Source: Azospirillum sp. B21
GTDB lineage: Bacteria; Pseudomonadota; Alphaproteobacteria; Azospirillales; Azospirillaceae
Length of the DNA stretch: 64,000 bases
Assembly (NCBI RefSeq): GCF_008364825.1
Contig: NZ_VTTO01000019.1
Location: forward strand, 1-64,000
Direction of reading: 5' to 3'
Part shown: positions 25,933-34,140 of the stretch, one piece after another
Numbering within the stretch: position 1 is the first letter of the stretch
How the letters are laid out: each line of letters opens with the position of its first letter
The notes under the pieces: generated by a model
The model's input: the letters and a program-made list of their open reading frames with translations, nothing else
What the model was told of the DNA's origin: nothing
Databases searched by the model: none
Program-made: the position numbers and the translations under genes

Positions 25933-26520
25933 TCACTTCTTCGGGGCGGATTTGGGCGGCTCCGATTTGGCGCTCTTGTCCGCGGTCTCGCACATCATGA
26001 ACAGCACCGACGATTCCAGCGGCGTCCAGACCAGCAGATAGCGCGACTTCTCGCGATCGGCGAGGAAGGCGATGGTCTCGGGATCGGTCACCGCCTTGGG
26101 ATGGATTTCACCCAGCAGATAGCCGATGCGGCCATAGTTGGCCATCGTGCCCTGGAAGATGAAGTCCAGCCGCTCCTGGTCGTCCTTGGCAACCTCCCAG
26201 CCGAACTGCTCCTGGCGCACGCAACGGCGGCCGAATTCGTCCAGGATCTTGTCCATATAGCTGCGGTAGGTGCCGTCATCGGTCAGCGGATAGGCCGGCT
26301 CGCTGAAGCGGACCTTGGTCATCGGCGACCCCGCCATGACCTTGGCCTTCCCCTGCTTGCCGGTGGGCTTCGCCGGTGCCGCAGCCTTCGGTGCAGGTTT
26401 CGCGTGCTCTTCGGCGCGGACGGGGGTAGCGGCGATCAGGCCGGCGGTCAATGCCGCCGGCAAGGCGGCCGCGGCGGCAAGCAGGCTGGCGGAGAGCAGG
26501 GAACGAAACGGACTCCGCAT
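25933..26520 (-). CDS. Exported protein of unknown function
   Basis: A 195-residue protein. It has a signal peptide (MRSPFRSLLSASLLAAAAA...TPVRA), then a Lys/Ala/Pro-rich linker (KPAPKAAAPAKPTGKQGKAK). The folded domain of about 120 residues has YRSYMDKILDEFGRRCVRQEQFGWEV and YLLVWTPLESSVLFMMCE, followed by a basic Lys/Pro tail. Two cysteines could form a disulfide in the periplasm. Start ATG 26520 has GGAGA upstream. I do not recognise the domain. It is divergent from the YggS-family gene. Confidence 0.65.
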   Translation of the reverse strand: MRSPFRSLLSASLLAAAAALPAALTAGLIAATPVRAEEHAKPAPKAAAPAKPTGKQGKAKVMAGSPMTKVRFSEPAYPLTDDGTYRSYMDKILDEFGRRCVRQEQFGWEVAKDDQERLDFIFQGTMANYGRIGYLLGEIHPKAVTDPETIAFLADREKSRYLLVWTPLESSVLFMMCETADKSAKSEPPKSAPKK

Positions 26521-26689
26521 GCGGAGGTCTCCTCGATGTGCAGACGATGACGATGCCGGTGCCCCCATCCGGGCGCCCCCGTCCAAGTGCATTGGGTAGG
26601 GCGCGTTGGGGCGCTTGCGTTTCCGCGGACCGTCCGCTAACACGCCGCGGAAGCGCTGTACACCCGCAGCGACCGGATTGGGGGCGGCC

Positions 26690-27433
26690 ATGACGACGAC
26701 GCAGGGCACTGGCAAAGATACGCAAACCGGCGGCGAAGCAGGCGGTTCCGCGACGGCGGACGGCGTGACGGCCCGGCTCGACTCGGTGCGCCGCGCCATT
26801 GCGGAAACGGCTGCGGCCTGCGGTCGCGGCGAGGGGGTGGTGACGCTGGTCGCGGTGTCGAAGACCCACCCCGCCGAATCGGTGGAGGAAGCCCTGTCGG
26901 CCGGCCAGCGCGTGTTCGGCGAGAACCGTGTGCAGGAGGCCAAGGCCAAGTTCCCGGCGCTGAAGGAACGGTTCCCCGATCTGGAACTGCACCTGATCGG
27001 GCCGCTGCAGACCAACAAGGTCAAGGACGCCGTCGCGCTGTTCGACGTGATCCAGACCCTGGACCGCCCCAAGCTGGCCGAAGCGCTGGCCGAGGAGATG
27101 GCGAAGACAGGCCGCCGGCCGCGCTGCCTCATCGAGGTCAACACCGGCGAGGAGCCGCAGAAGGCCGGCATCGCCCCGGCCGAGGTCGAAGCCTTCCTGG
27201 CCGACTGCCGCGACCGTCTGGGGCTGCCGGTCACCGGGCTGATGTGCATCCCGCCGGTGGACGAGGAGCCGGCCATGCATTTCGCCCTGCTGGCGGAGAT
27301 GGCGCACCGGCTGGGGCTGGCCGAGATCAGCATGGGCATGAGCGGCGACTACGAGACCGCGGTGCGGTTCGGCGCCACCCATGTGCGGGTCGGCACGGCG
27401 ATCTTCGGCGCGCGCCCCTATCCCGCAGCGTAA
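26690..27433 (+). CDS. yggS: PLP homeostasis protein, YggS/YBL036C family
   Basis: A 247-residue alanine-racemase-fold protein. The PLP lysine lies in LVAVSKTHP. GENRVQEAKAK, LHLIGPLQTNK, IEVNTGEEPQKAG and LSMGMSGDYETAVRFGATHVRVGTAIFG-type segments (here EISMGMSGD) are all family signatures. It binds PLP without known catalysis and affects B6 and amino-acid balance. The N-terminus is about 20 residues longer than E. coli YggS and low-complexity. ATG 26690 was chosen, but a later start is possible. Confidence 0.92.
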   Translation: MTTTQGTGKDTQTGGEAGGSATADGVTARLDSVRRAIAETAAACGRGEGVVTLVAVSKTHPAESVEEALSAGQRVFGENRVQEAKAKFPALKERFPDLELHLIGPLQTNKVKDAVALFDVIQTLDRPKLAEALAEEMAKTGRRPRCLIEVNTGEEPQKAGIAPAEVEAFLADCRDRLGLPVTGLMCIPPVDEEPAMHFALLAEMAHRLGLAEISMGMSGDYETAVRFGATHVRVGTAIFGARPYPAA

Positions 27434-27445
27434 CCTCCGCCTGCA

Positions 27446-27979
27446 TCATCCCGCCGGTGCGGCGACGCTCAGCGCGCTGCCCGGCCCACAGTCCTTCAGC
27501 AGGCGCAGCATGTCATCGGGCGCCAGCGCGACGCAGCCGGCGGTCGGCGTCCGGTCCGGCCGGGTCAGGTGCAGGAACACGGCGCTGCCCAGCCCCGGCA
27601 CGACCGGGTCGTCGTTGTGCCCCATCACCACCACGATGTCGTAGACATGGTCGTCCCGCCACATCGCCTCGTGGCTGGCGGGATAGGGGCGGAGGACGGG
27701 ACGGTTGTAGGCCGGATCCTCCGGCGCGTCGCACCAGCCGTCATCCTCGGCGATGGCGCCGAGCGGCAGGCCGGTTTCCGGCGGCGGCAGCCGGTCGGCG
27801 CGCCACAGGACACGGCGCAACGGAAAGCGGCCGACCGGGGTGGCGCCGTCGCCCTCCCGCTTGTCGGTTCGCACGCCACCACGGCCGAGCACGCAAGCGA
27901 CATCGCCGCCGGGCCAGCGCAGACGGCCGGTGGTCGACTCCGCACCGCCGTCCGGCGTCACGACGATCTCGATGCTCAT
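27446..27979 (-). CDS. L,D-transpeptidase (YkuD) family protein
   Basis: A 177-residue protein with a YkuD catalytic site: VVMGHND and HLTRPDRTPTAGCVAL, with the invariant His and the nucleophile Cys in GC. The preceding KREGDGATPVGRFPL is also family-typical. L,D-transpeptidases cross-link peptidoglycan or attach proteins to it. No signal peptide or membrane anchor is visible, which is common in the short alphaproteobacterial version (DUF-like YkuD). It overlaps the upstream gene by four bases (ATGA), so it is translated together with that unknown protein. Confidence 0.85.
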   Translation of the reverse strand: MSIEIVVTPDGGAESTTGRLRWPGGDVACVLGRGGVRTDKREGDGATPVGRFPLRRVLWRADRLPPPETGLPLGAIAEDDGWCDAPEDPAYNRPVLRPYPASHEAMWRDDHVYDIVVVMGHNDDPVVPGLGSAVFLHLTRPDRTPTAGCVALAPDDMLRLLKDCGPGSALSVAAPAG

Positions 27980-28953
27980 CCCGATACCCGCGTGGTGGTG
28001 GTGGCACCCTGGGCCGTTTTGCGCGACTGCTCGTACTTCGCCAGATTGCGCATCATCGTTTCCGACAGCATGTCCGGCGGAACCGGCGCCGGTCCGGCGG
28101 GTGCATCGCCGGGCGCGGCGTTGGCGGGCTGGACGGGCGCCCCCTGGTTGCCGTTGGCGGGAGCGGCACCGGCGGCGCGCGCGGCGGCCATGACCGATCC
28201 GGGGACCGGTGCTGCGTTGCGGGGCACGCTGTGCTTGGCCAGGGCGGAACTGGCGAGCGGGGTGTCGCGCGCCGGCATCTTGCTGGGGTGCGGCACCGCG
28301 CCACCGCCCGCCAGCTGCGCCACCAAGGCCGGCGACGCCTCGGTTGCAGGAGCAGGCGCAGCAGCGGGTGCGGGAGCGGAGAGCTTGACCGGCTGCCCGG
28401 TCGCCATGGGGGAGTTCGCAACGGAAGCGGCCGAAGGTGCCGTCGGGCTGGCCGCCAGTGCCGCGGCGAGACCACCCGCGGGCGGTGCTCCCTCCGCGGC
28501 CTTGGACGGCTGCTTACCGGACGGATCCGCGGGGGAGCCGGATTTGGCCGGCCCCCCCGAGGCGTCCGCGACGGCCGTGGGGGTGGCGGGATGGTCACCG
28601 TCCCCAAAGCCGAGCGAGGCCATGACCGTGTCCCCGACGTCCTTGCCCGTCGATTGCTCGATCACCGCGTTGGCGATCGACGCCATGCCGCCGATGACGC
28701 CGCCATACAGGATGTCGCCCATGACCCGCATGGACGGCTGGATGGTGTCGCCGGTGATCTCGCGATAGACGGTGCTGACGATCGGGATGTGCTGCAGCGG
28801 GTTGATGATGTCCAGGAAGTCCCAGAAGGACATGTCGCCCTGGATTTCGACCGACCCGCCATTGTGGCCGCCGTCGATGACCGGCGACGCCTTTTCGCGC
28901 GGCGCCGGACGATGGACGGCGCTGCTGTCGATGGTGGTGGCGTCGATGGCCAT
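27976..28953 (-). CDS. Conserved protein of unknown function coupled to an L,D-transpeptidase
   Basis: A 325-residue protein. Residues about 28-115 look conserved: MSFWDFLDIINPLQHIPIVS, TVYREITGD, then a Gly-rich hydrophobic hairpin MGDILYGGVIGGMASIANAVIE that may insert in or sit on the membrane. The remainder (about 120-325) is Ala/Pro-rich low complexity, probably disordered, ending in basic EQSRKTAQG. ATG 28953 has GGGAGA upstream. It overlaps the YkuD gene, so a cell-wall link is plausible. No function is recognised. Confidence 0.65.
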   Translation of the reverse strand: MAIDATTIDSSAVHRPAPREKASPVIDGGHNGGSVEIQGDMSFWDFLDIINPLQHIPIVSTVYREITGDTIQPSMRVMGDILYGGVIGGMASIANAVIEQSTGKDVGDTVMASLGFGDGDHPATPTAVADASGGPAKSGSPADPSGKQPSKAAEGAPPAGGLAAALAASPTAPSAASVANSPMATGQPVKLSAPAPAAAPAPATEASPALVAQLAGGGAVPHPSKMPARDTPLASSALAKHSVPRNAAPVPGSVMAAARAAGAAPANGNQGAPVQPANAAPGDAPAGPAPVPPDMLSETMMRNLAKYEQSRKTAQGATTTTRVSG

Positions 28954-29170
28954 GGGCGGTCTCCCGGCTCGGTGGTCACGACAGGGTACAGCAATCCTCG
29001 TGCCAACCGGATCGGTTCCTCCCGGTCCGGAATCCCGCGATTTGGGAGGTTCGGGGTGGTCCGCACCCGGAATCCGATTCCCAGTAGCGGGGGCGATGGC
29101 GGATGGCGGCAAGAACTGCCGGGCCGACGGGGCGATTCGTGCCCCGCCAATCCGGCTTACGACATCCGCC

Positions 29171-30427
29171 TCAGAACATGTGGCCGCTGCGTTCCGCCTT
29201 GGTGCGCAGATAGCCTTCGTTGTGGCCGTTGGCGGGGAAGATATGGGCCACCCGCTCCACCACCGCGATGCCGCAACGGGCGAGCTGGCGCAGCTTCTCC
29301 GGGTTGTTGGTCATCAGCCGCACGGCCGAGAAGCCCAGCTGGCGCAGCATCTCCGCCGCCGGCAGATAGACCCGCTCGTCCGCTTCGAAGCCGAGGATCT
29401 CGTTGGCGTCCACGGTGTCGAACCCGCGGTCCTGGATCCGGTAGGCGCGCAGCTTGTTGACCAGCCCGATGCCGCGCCCCTCCTGCGCCAGATACAGCAG
29501 CACGCCGCTGCCCTGCCGGGCGATCTCGGCGATGGCGCCGCGCAGCTGGTCGCCGCAGTCGCAACGCAGGGAGCCGAGCAGGTCGCCGGTGAAGCACTCG
29601 GAATGCAGGCGGGCCAGCACCGGCTGATCCGGATCGGGATCGCCGATGACGATCGCCAGATGCTCCGGCCCGCCATCGGCCGGGCGGAAGGCGTAGATGC
29701 GCGTGTTCTCCGACCCCACCAGCGGCACCCGCGCGTCGGCGACGCGACGCAGGGTGCGCACCACATGGACACGGTAATCGCCGACGTCCGACGCCCGAAC
29801 CAGCAGCAGGTCGTTTTCCGCAGCCCAGTCCGCTGCGCTCACACCGGCCGCCGGGCCGGAGGACGGCAGGTCGGCGGTGATGGCGGCGGGAAGCAGGCGG
29901 GCCAGACGGGCGAGATCGACGGCGGCGGCCTCGCGGCTACCGGGACGGGCGTCGACGACGGTCAATCCGGCCGGCAGCGCGCCCTGCGCCTGCGGGTGCT
30001 GTTCGGGATCGGCCAGCGCATGCGCCTGATCGGCGGTCAGCCCGCCGGGCCGGTCGAGCGCCATGGCGCCGAAGCTTTCGGTGGAGGACCCCGGCGCCTG
30101 ATCGCCGGCGATGTCGCTCACCGGCTGCGCCGCGTCGGCGGAGGCAAGCCCCAGCACCACGGCCCGGCGGCGGGTGACCACCAGCCGCGGCGTGCCGCCG
30201 GTCAGCGCCTTCAGCCGTTCCACCGCGTCGAGCGCCACCGATTCCACCGACACCGCCGCGCCGACGGTGCCGTCGGCGGTCTCGATCGCCACGACCTCGC
30301 CACGGCGCAACGCGGCAAGCGCCCGGTCGACGGCGCGCACGGCAGCCTCGTCGATGGGCGCGGAGGAAGCCGCGGGTGCGGACAGGGTGGCCGTCGTGGT
30401 GGTGTCGGTCGGGTGTTCGGCTTGCAT
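29171..30427 (-). CDS. ribA: GTP cyclohydrolase II with long N-terminal extension
   Basis: The C-terminal ~200 residues are a full GTP cyclohydrolase II: zinc cysteines in SECFTGDLLGSLRCDCGDQ, the QEGRGIGL nucleotide-binding loop, and MTNNPEKL near the end. The enzyme opens GTP for riboflavin synthesis. The N-terminal ~200 residues start AVDRALAALRRGEVVAIETADG, like the opening of DHBP synthase (RibB), but I cannot find the GDRE-E-D or RRGHTEA catalytic motifs. It therefore looks like a RibBA relic with an inactive first domain, and RibB must be encoded elsewhere. ATG 30427. Confidence 0.88.
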   Translation of the reverse strand: MQAEHPTDTTTTATLSAPAASSAPIDEAAVRAVDRALAALRRGEVVAIETADGTVGAAVSVESVALDAVERLKALTGGTPRLVVTRRRAVVLGLASADAAQPVSDIAGDQAPGSSTESFGAMALDRPGGLTADQAHALADPEQHPQAQGALPAGLTVVDARPGSREAAAVDLARLARLLPAAITADLPSSGPAAGVSAADWAAENDLLLVRASDVGDYRVHVVRTLRRVADARVPLVGSENTRIYAFRPADGGPEHLAIVIGDPDPDQPVLARLHSECFTGDLLGSLRCDCGDQLRGAIAEIARQGSGVLLYLAQEGRGIGLVNKLRAYRIQDRGFDTVDANEILGFEADERVYLPAAEMLRQLGFSAVRLMTNNPEKLRQLARCGIAVVERVAHIFPANGHNEGYLRTKAERSGHMF

Positions 30428-30615
30428 CGTCAGCGGCTTTGCGTAGCGGGAGCGCCGGTTTCGGCGCAAGAACGGGACATGGTGCGTTCGGCGGCCGAAG
30501 CAAAGCGCAGGTGGCGCGCCCCTGTCCAGCGATTCCCGCGCGCCACACCGTTGCCGAAGGCGCAACGATCCCGCTAGCCTGCCCCGATCTTACCCTCATC
30601 CGGAGCCCCCGCCCC

Positions 30616-31146
30616 GTGACGATCCAGCCCCTGCCGCCCCACGAGTCCCCCGCCGCCCTCCATGCGGTGATGCCGGCCGGGCTTCCCGCCGACGCCTATG
30701 GCCGCCGCATGGTCGAGGTGCTGCGCGCCGCCGGGGCCGGCATGACGGTCCACGCCCTGCCCGGCCCGTACCCGCAGGTCGATCCGTCGGCGATTCTGGC
30801 GGCCGACATCGCCCTGGCCCGGCTGCCCGACGGCGCGCCGGTCCTGCTGGACGGCAACGCCCTGTTCAATCTGGCCGCCAGCCTGCCGGCCGACGACCGC
30901 CGCCTGCGCTTCGTCGCGCTGGTCGACCGGCTGCACTGGATCGATCCGGACCTGACCGCCGACGAGGCCGCGGTGCGCCGCAACCTGGAACAGGGCGCGC
31001 TGTCCCTCATGCGCCGGGTCGTGGTGCCGGACGACGAGACCGCCGCCACGGTGCGGGCGCTGGGGGTTCGGCCGGACCGTGTGGTCCGTGCCGCTGCGGA
31101 CGATGGCGGTGCCGCGGCGCTGATGGCGGTGCTGGCCGCGCTGTAG
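30616..31146 (+). CDS. Orphan N-terminal half of a GT-B glycosyltransferase (probable)
   Basis: A 176-residue protein. The pattern HAVMPAGLPADAYGRRMVEVLRAAGAGMTVHALPGPYP, PDGAPVLLDGNALFNL and RRVVVPDDETAATVRALGVRPDRVVRAA matches the acceptor-side Rossmann half of GT4 enzymes. The protein stops where the linker to the donor-binding half would begin. No continuation exists in any frame before the next gene. GTG 30616 has CGGAG ten bases upstream. It may be a decayed gene or a single-domain protein with a new role. It is divergent from ribA. Confidence 0.55.
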   Translation: MTIQPLPPHESPAALHAVMPAGLPADAYGRRMVEVLRAAGAGMTVHALPGPYPQVDPSAILAADIALARLPDGAPVLLDGNALFNLAASLPADDRRLRFVALVDRLHWIDPDLTADEAAVRRNLEQGALSLMRRVVVPDDETAATVRALGVRPDRVVRAAADDGGAAALMAVLAAL

Positions 31147-31289
31147 GGGCTTGCCCGGTGGCGTTCTGCCCCGCCCTTCTGCCCCGCCCACAAGCCACCA
31201 CGACAATCCACCGCCGCCATGCTACTAAGGCGCGGCCCCGGCCTTGCCGTCCGGCGGCGCCCGCTTTCCGTTTTCGTGCCGCACGCCCC

Positions 31290-32003
31290 ATGATCCCTGC
31301 AAAGCGCATCCTCCTGGTCGATGACGACACCGCCCTGCGCCAGTCGCTGGCGGAACAGCTGCGGCTGCTGGAGGAGTTCGAGACCGAGGAGGCCGGCGAC
31401 GGCGCCGGGGCATTGAACGCGGTCCGGGCTGGTGCCGCAGCAGGGGCCGCGGGGGCCGGCTTTTCCGCCATCCTGCTCGACGTCGGGCTGCCGGACATGG
31501 ACGGACGCGATGTCTGCAAGCTGCTGCGGCGCGAGGGCGTGCGCTGCCCCATCATCATGCTGACCGCATCGGCCAGCGATGCAGACACCATCCTGGGGCT
31601 GGAATCCGGCGCCAACGACTATGTGACCAAGCCCTTCCGCCTAGGGGTGCTGATCGCCCGGCTGCGCGCCCAGCTGCGCCAGTTCGAGCAGACGGAGGAC
31701 GCCGTCTTCGCCATCGGCCCCTACAGCTTCCGCCCTGGCGCCAAGCTGCTGCTGGACGAGGCCACCAACAGGAAGATCCGGCTGACCGAAAAGGAAACGG
31801 CGATCCTGAAATACCTGTACCGGGCCGGCGATCTGGTGGTGGGTCGCGAAACCCTGCTGGGAGAGGTCTGGGGCTACAACGCCGCGGTCACCACCCACAC
31901 GCTGGAGACCCACGTCTACCGCCTGCGCCAGAAGATCGAAGCCGATCCGTCCAACGCCCGCATCCTGGTGACGGAGCCCGGCGGCTACCGGCTGGTGCCG
32001 TAA
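31290..32003 (+). CDS. OmpR-family response regulator (orphan)
   Basis: A 237-residue protein with a receiver domain (DDD pocket, phospho-acceptor in ILLDVGLPDMDG, KPF lysine) and a winged-helix effector domain ending in VTEPGGYRLVP. The receiver has an Ala/Gly-rich insertion (AAAGAAGAG) before the phospho-acceptor strand. No kinase gene is adjacent; the two kinases of this window are over 20 kb away. ATG 31290 lacks a good ribosome-binding site, so the exact start is uncertain, but it coincides with the start of the receiver fold. Confidence 0.87.
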   Translation: MIPAKRILLVDDDTALRQSLAEQLRLLEEFETEEAGDGAGALNAVRAGAAAGAAGAGFSAILLDVGLPDMDGRDVCKLLRREGVRCPIIMLTASASDADTILGLESGANDYVTKPFRLGVLIARLRAQLRQFEQTEDAVFAIGPYSFRPGAKLLLDEATNRKIRLTEKETAILKYLYRAGDLVVGRETLLGEVWGYNAAVTTHTLETHVYRLRQKIEADPSNARILVTEPGGYRLVP

Positions 32004-32033
32004 GCAGCGTTACCGCGCTCAGCAGGTCGCAGT

Positions 32034-32795
32034 TCAGCGTCGCCCGCAAGGGGCCAGCCCTCGCCGGCTTCCCCGTTCGGCGATGGTGACTTCGCCGGCG
32101 AAGCCCAGCCAGCGCTGGCGTTCGCGCTCCCCCGATGGATGCCGGCCCAGCCGCGCGGCGCCGAGGCCGATGGCGGACGGCCCGCCCCACAGGCCGCGGC
32201 CGCGGGGCACCACCGGAAGCAGACGCAGCTTGCGCCCGACGATCGCCATCCTGCGGCGCCAGTGACTGACGTCATGCGGCGATACGCCGACGCGGCGTGC
32301 GATCTCGCGGTCGGACAGCAGAGCGCTGCCGGGGTCCTGCAGCAGGTCCAGCACGGCACGGCGCTTGTCGGTGTCGGCGTGGCGGGAATGCTTGCGCTCC
32401 AGCGCCTTGCCCATGTCCCACAGCTTTTCCGCCGTCTCACGCGCCAGGGTGCGCCAACGGTCGGCCTCCTCGCGCTGGCGGTCGGCATCGCCCGACGCCT
32501 TGTCGAGCTGGCGGCGCAGGGTGGCGAGTTCCAGTTCCAAATCCTTCACCTGCCGGCGCAGGCCCCGGACAAGTTCGTCCGGCGGCGGCGGCGGGGCCGG
32601 CGCACCGGCGGGCTCGGCGGCAGGAGGCGGTTCGGGGAATGGGGGCATCGGCGTGCGTGCGCGCTCCGCAAGGTCGCGGAAGGACAGGCCGGCGCGCGAC
32701 AGCATGATCCGGGCGGCGCGCAGTGCGGACAGCGCCTCGCCCTGATGCTCCGACTCGGCCATGGCGAGGACTTTGGCGAGCTTGTCAGGATCCAT
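32034..32795 (-). CDS. DUF2786-like / coiled-coil / HTH protein
   Basis: A 253-residue protein in three parts. The N-terminal ~45 residues (DKLAKVLAMAESEHQGEALSAL...AARIMLSRAGLSF) resemble DUF2786. A Pro-rich linker leads to a long coiled coil with heptads (about 75-140, RRQVKDLELELATLRRQLDK). A C-terminal helix-turn-helix (LSDREIARRVGVSPHDVSHWRRRM) and a basic tail follow. This architecture suggests a DNA-binding, self-associating protein. I do not know a named family with this combination. The frame extends upstream to 32861; ATG 32795 was chosen because it starts the first domain. Confidence 0.6.
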   Translation of the reverse strand: MDPDKLAKVLAMAESEHQGEALSALRAARIMLSRAGLSFRDLAERARTPMPPFPEPPPAAEPAGAPAPPPPPDELVRGLRRQVKDLELELATLRRQLDKASGDADRQREEADRWRTLARETAEKLWDMGKALERKHSRHADTDKRRAVLDLLQDPGSALLSDREIARRVGVSPHDVSHWRRRMAIVGRKLRLLPVVPRGRGLWGGPSAIGLGAARLGRHPSGERERQRWLGFAGEVTIAERGSRRGLAPCGRR

Positions 32796-33056
32796 CCGCG
32801 TCGGGTTCCGCCGGAGCCGGTCCCCACCCGCGCGGGGACCCTGGTAAGTCATGCCGCGCAATGCGCGACGAGCCCCAACCTACCACATCTTATGGGTTTG
32901 GACAGGTGCCCTTCGTGGGTCGTCGACTCGCGGTCCGCCCGTTCGAAAGGCGCGCCACCAATCAACACCCCGTCCGTAAGGGGAACCGCTGGAAGAGTGA
33001 CTGGGGTAAGAGATTTGCTAGACTTGGACAAGCGGGATCGCCACCATGGCGCCGTC

Positions 33057-33944
33057 ATGACCGTCCGTAATACGATCGATTCCGTTCCCCCGCCCGCCCT
33101 GGAAGAGGCCGGCGGCACGTCCCCTTTCACCGTCCGCTTCTGGGGGGTGCGCGGCAGCATCGCGTCGCCCGGGCCGACAACCATCCGCTATGGCGGCAAC
33201 ACCGCCTGCATCGAGGTCCGCTGCGGCGGCGCCCACATCGTCTTCGACTGCGGCACCGGCATACGCCCGCTCGGCGAGTCGCTGGCTAGGGGCGGCGGGC
33301 CGGTGGACATCGACCTGCTGCTGACCCACAGCCATCTCGATCACATCTGCGGCCTGCCCTTTTTCGCCCCCGCCTTCGATCCGGGCAGCAGGCTGCGGCT
33401 GTGGGCCGGACACCTGCCGCCGGAGCGGCCCTTCCGCACCGTGCTGTCGGACATGATGACGGCGCCGCTGTTCCCGGTGCCGGTGGAGATCTTCCGTGCC
33501 GACTGCCAGTTCCGCGACTTCCAGGCCGGCCAGACGCTGGAGCCGGCGCCGGGCGTGGTGGTGCGCACCTGCGCGCTGAACCATCCCGACGGCGCAACCG
33601 GCTATCGGGTGGAGCATGGCGGCCGCAGCCTGTGCGTCCTGACCGACACCGAACATCCGACCGAGGGGCGCGACCCGGTGATCCTCGATCTGCTGCTGGG
33701 TGCCGACCTGATGGTGTATGACAGCACCTACACCGATGCCGAATACCCGGCACGCATCGGCTGGGGCCATTCGACCTGGCAGGAGTGCCTGCGGCTGGCC
33801 AACGCCGCCGGCGTCGGTCGCGCGGTGATCTTCCACCACGACCCCGCCCGCACCGATGACGAACTGGACGCGATTGCGGCAGAGGCGGAAGCGATGCGAC
33901 CGGGATCGCTGGTGGCCCGCGAAGGGATGGAACTGTCCCTGTAA
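33057..33944 (+). CDS. MBL-fold metallohydrolase
   Basis: A 295-residue protein of the beta-lactamase superfamily. FWGVRGSIASPGPTTIRYGGNTAC opens the fold, THSHLDH carries the metal ligands, and NHPDG, VYDSTYTDAEYP and FHHDPARTDDELD supply the remaining histidine and aspartate ligands. This subfamily (PhnP-like, often annotated MBL fold hydrolase) acts on phosphodiesters in characterised relatives, but the substrate here is unknown. It is cytoplasmic with no signal peptide. The start is ATG 33057; an overlapping ATG at 33046 is in another frame. Confidence 0.85.
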   Translation: MTVRNTIDSVPPPALEEAGGTSPFTVRFWGVRGSIASPGPTTIRYGGNTACIEVRCGGAHIVFDCGTGIRPLGESLARGGGPVDIDLLLTHSHLDHICGLPFFAPAFDPGSRLRLWAGHLPPERPFRTVLSDMMTAPLFPVPVEIFRADCQFRDFQAGQTLEPAPGVVVRTCALNHPDGATGYRVEHGGRSLCVLTDTEHPTEGRDPVILDLLLGADLMVYDSTYTDAEYPARIGWGHSTWQECLRLANAAGVGRAVIFHHDPARTDDELDAIAAEAEAMRPGSLVAREGMELSL

Positions 33945-34030
33945 GACCTCCCTCCGTCCGGGTTGAGGTCCGAAAAATCTTTCCATCCCTGAAAAGCGCT
34001 TGTGCGTGTCGAATGCGCCACAGGTTGCTT

Positions 34031-34053
34031 TGTCACACTGGCCTCTTGTGACA
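34031..34053. promoter_or_regulatory. Inverted repeat TGTCACA-N9-TGTGACA
   Basis: Perfect 7-bp arms lie 87 bp upstream of the DUF882 lipoprotein start, ahead of TATTAGAT (34061-34068), which could be a -10 element. It looks like a dimeric regulator site. The arms resemble CRP/FNR half-sites only loosely and the spacing differs. Confidence 0.4.
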
Positions 34054-34140
34054 TTCTTGGTATTAGATCGGGCCTGCAACCCCGCCACGATTGGGGCGGG
34101 CGGGGATCGTTGGGGCGTGCAAAGCTTGGGGGGAAGAGCG

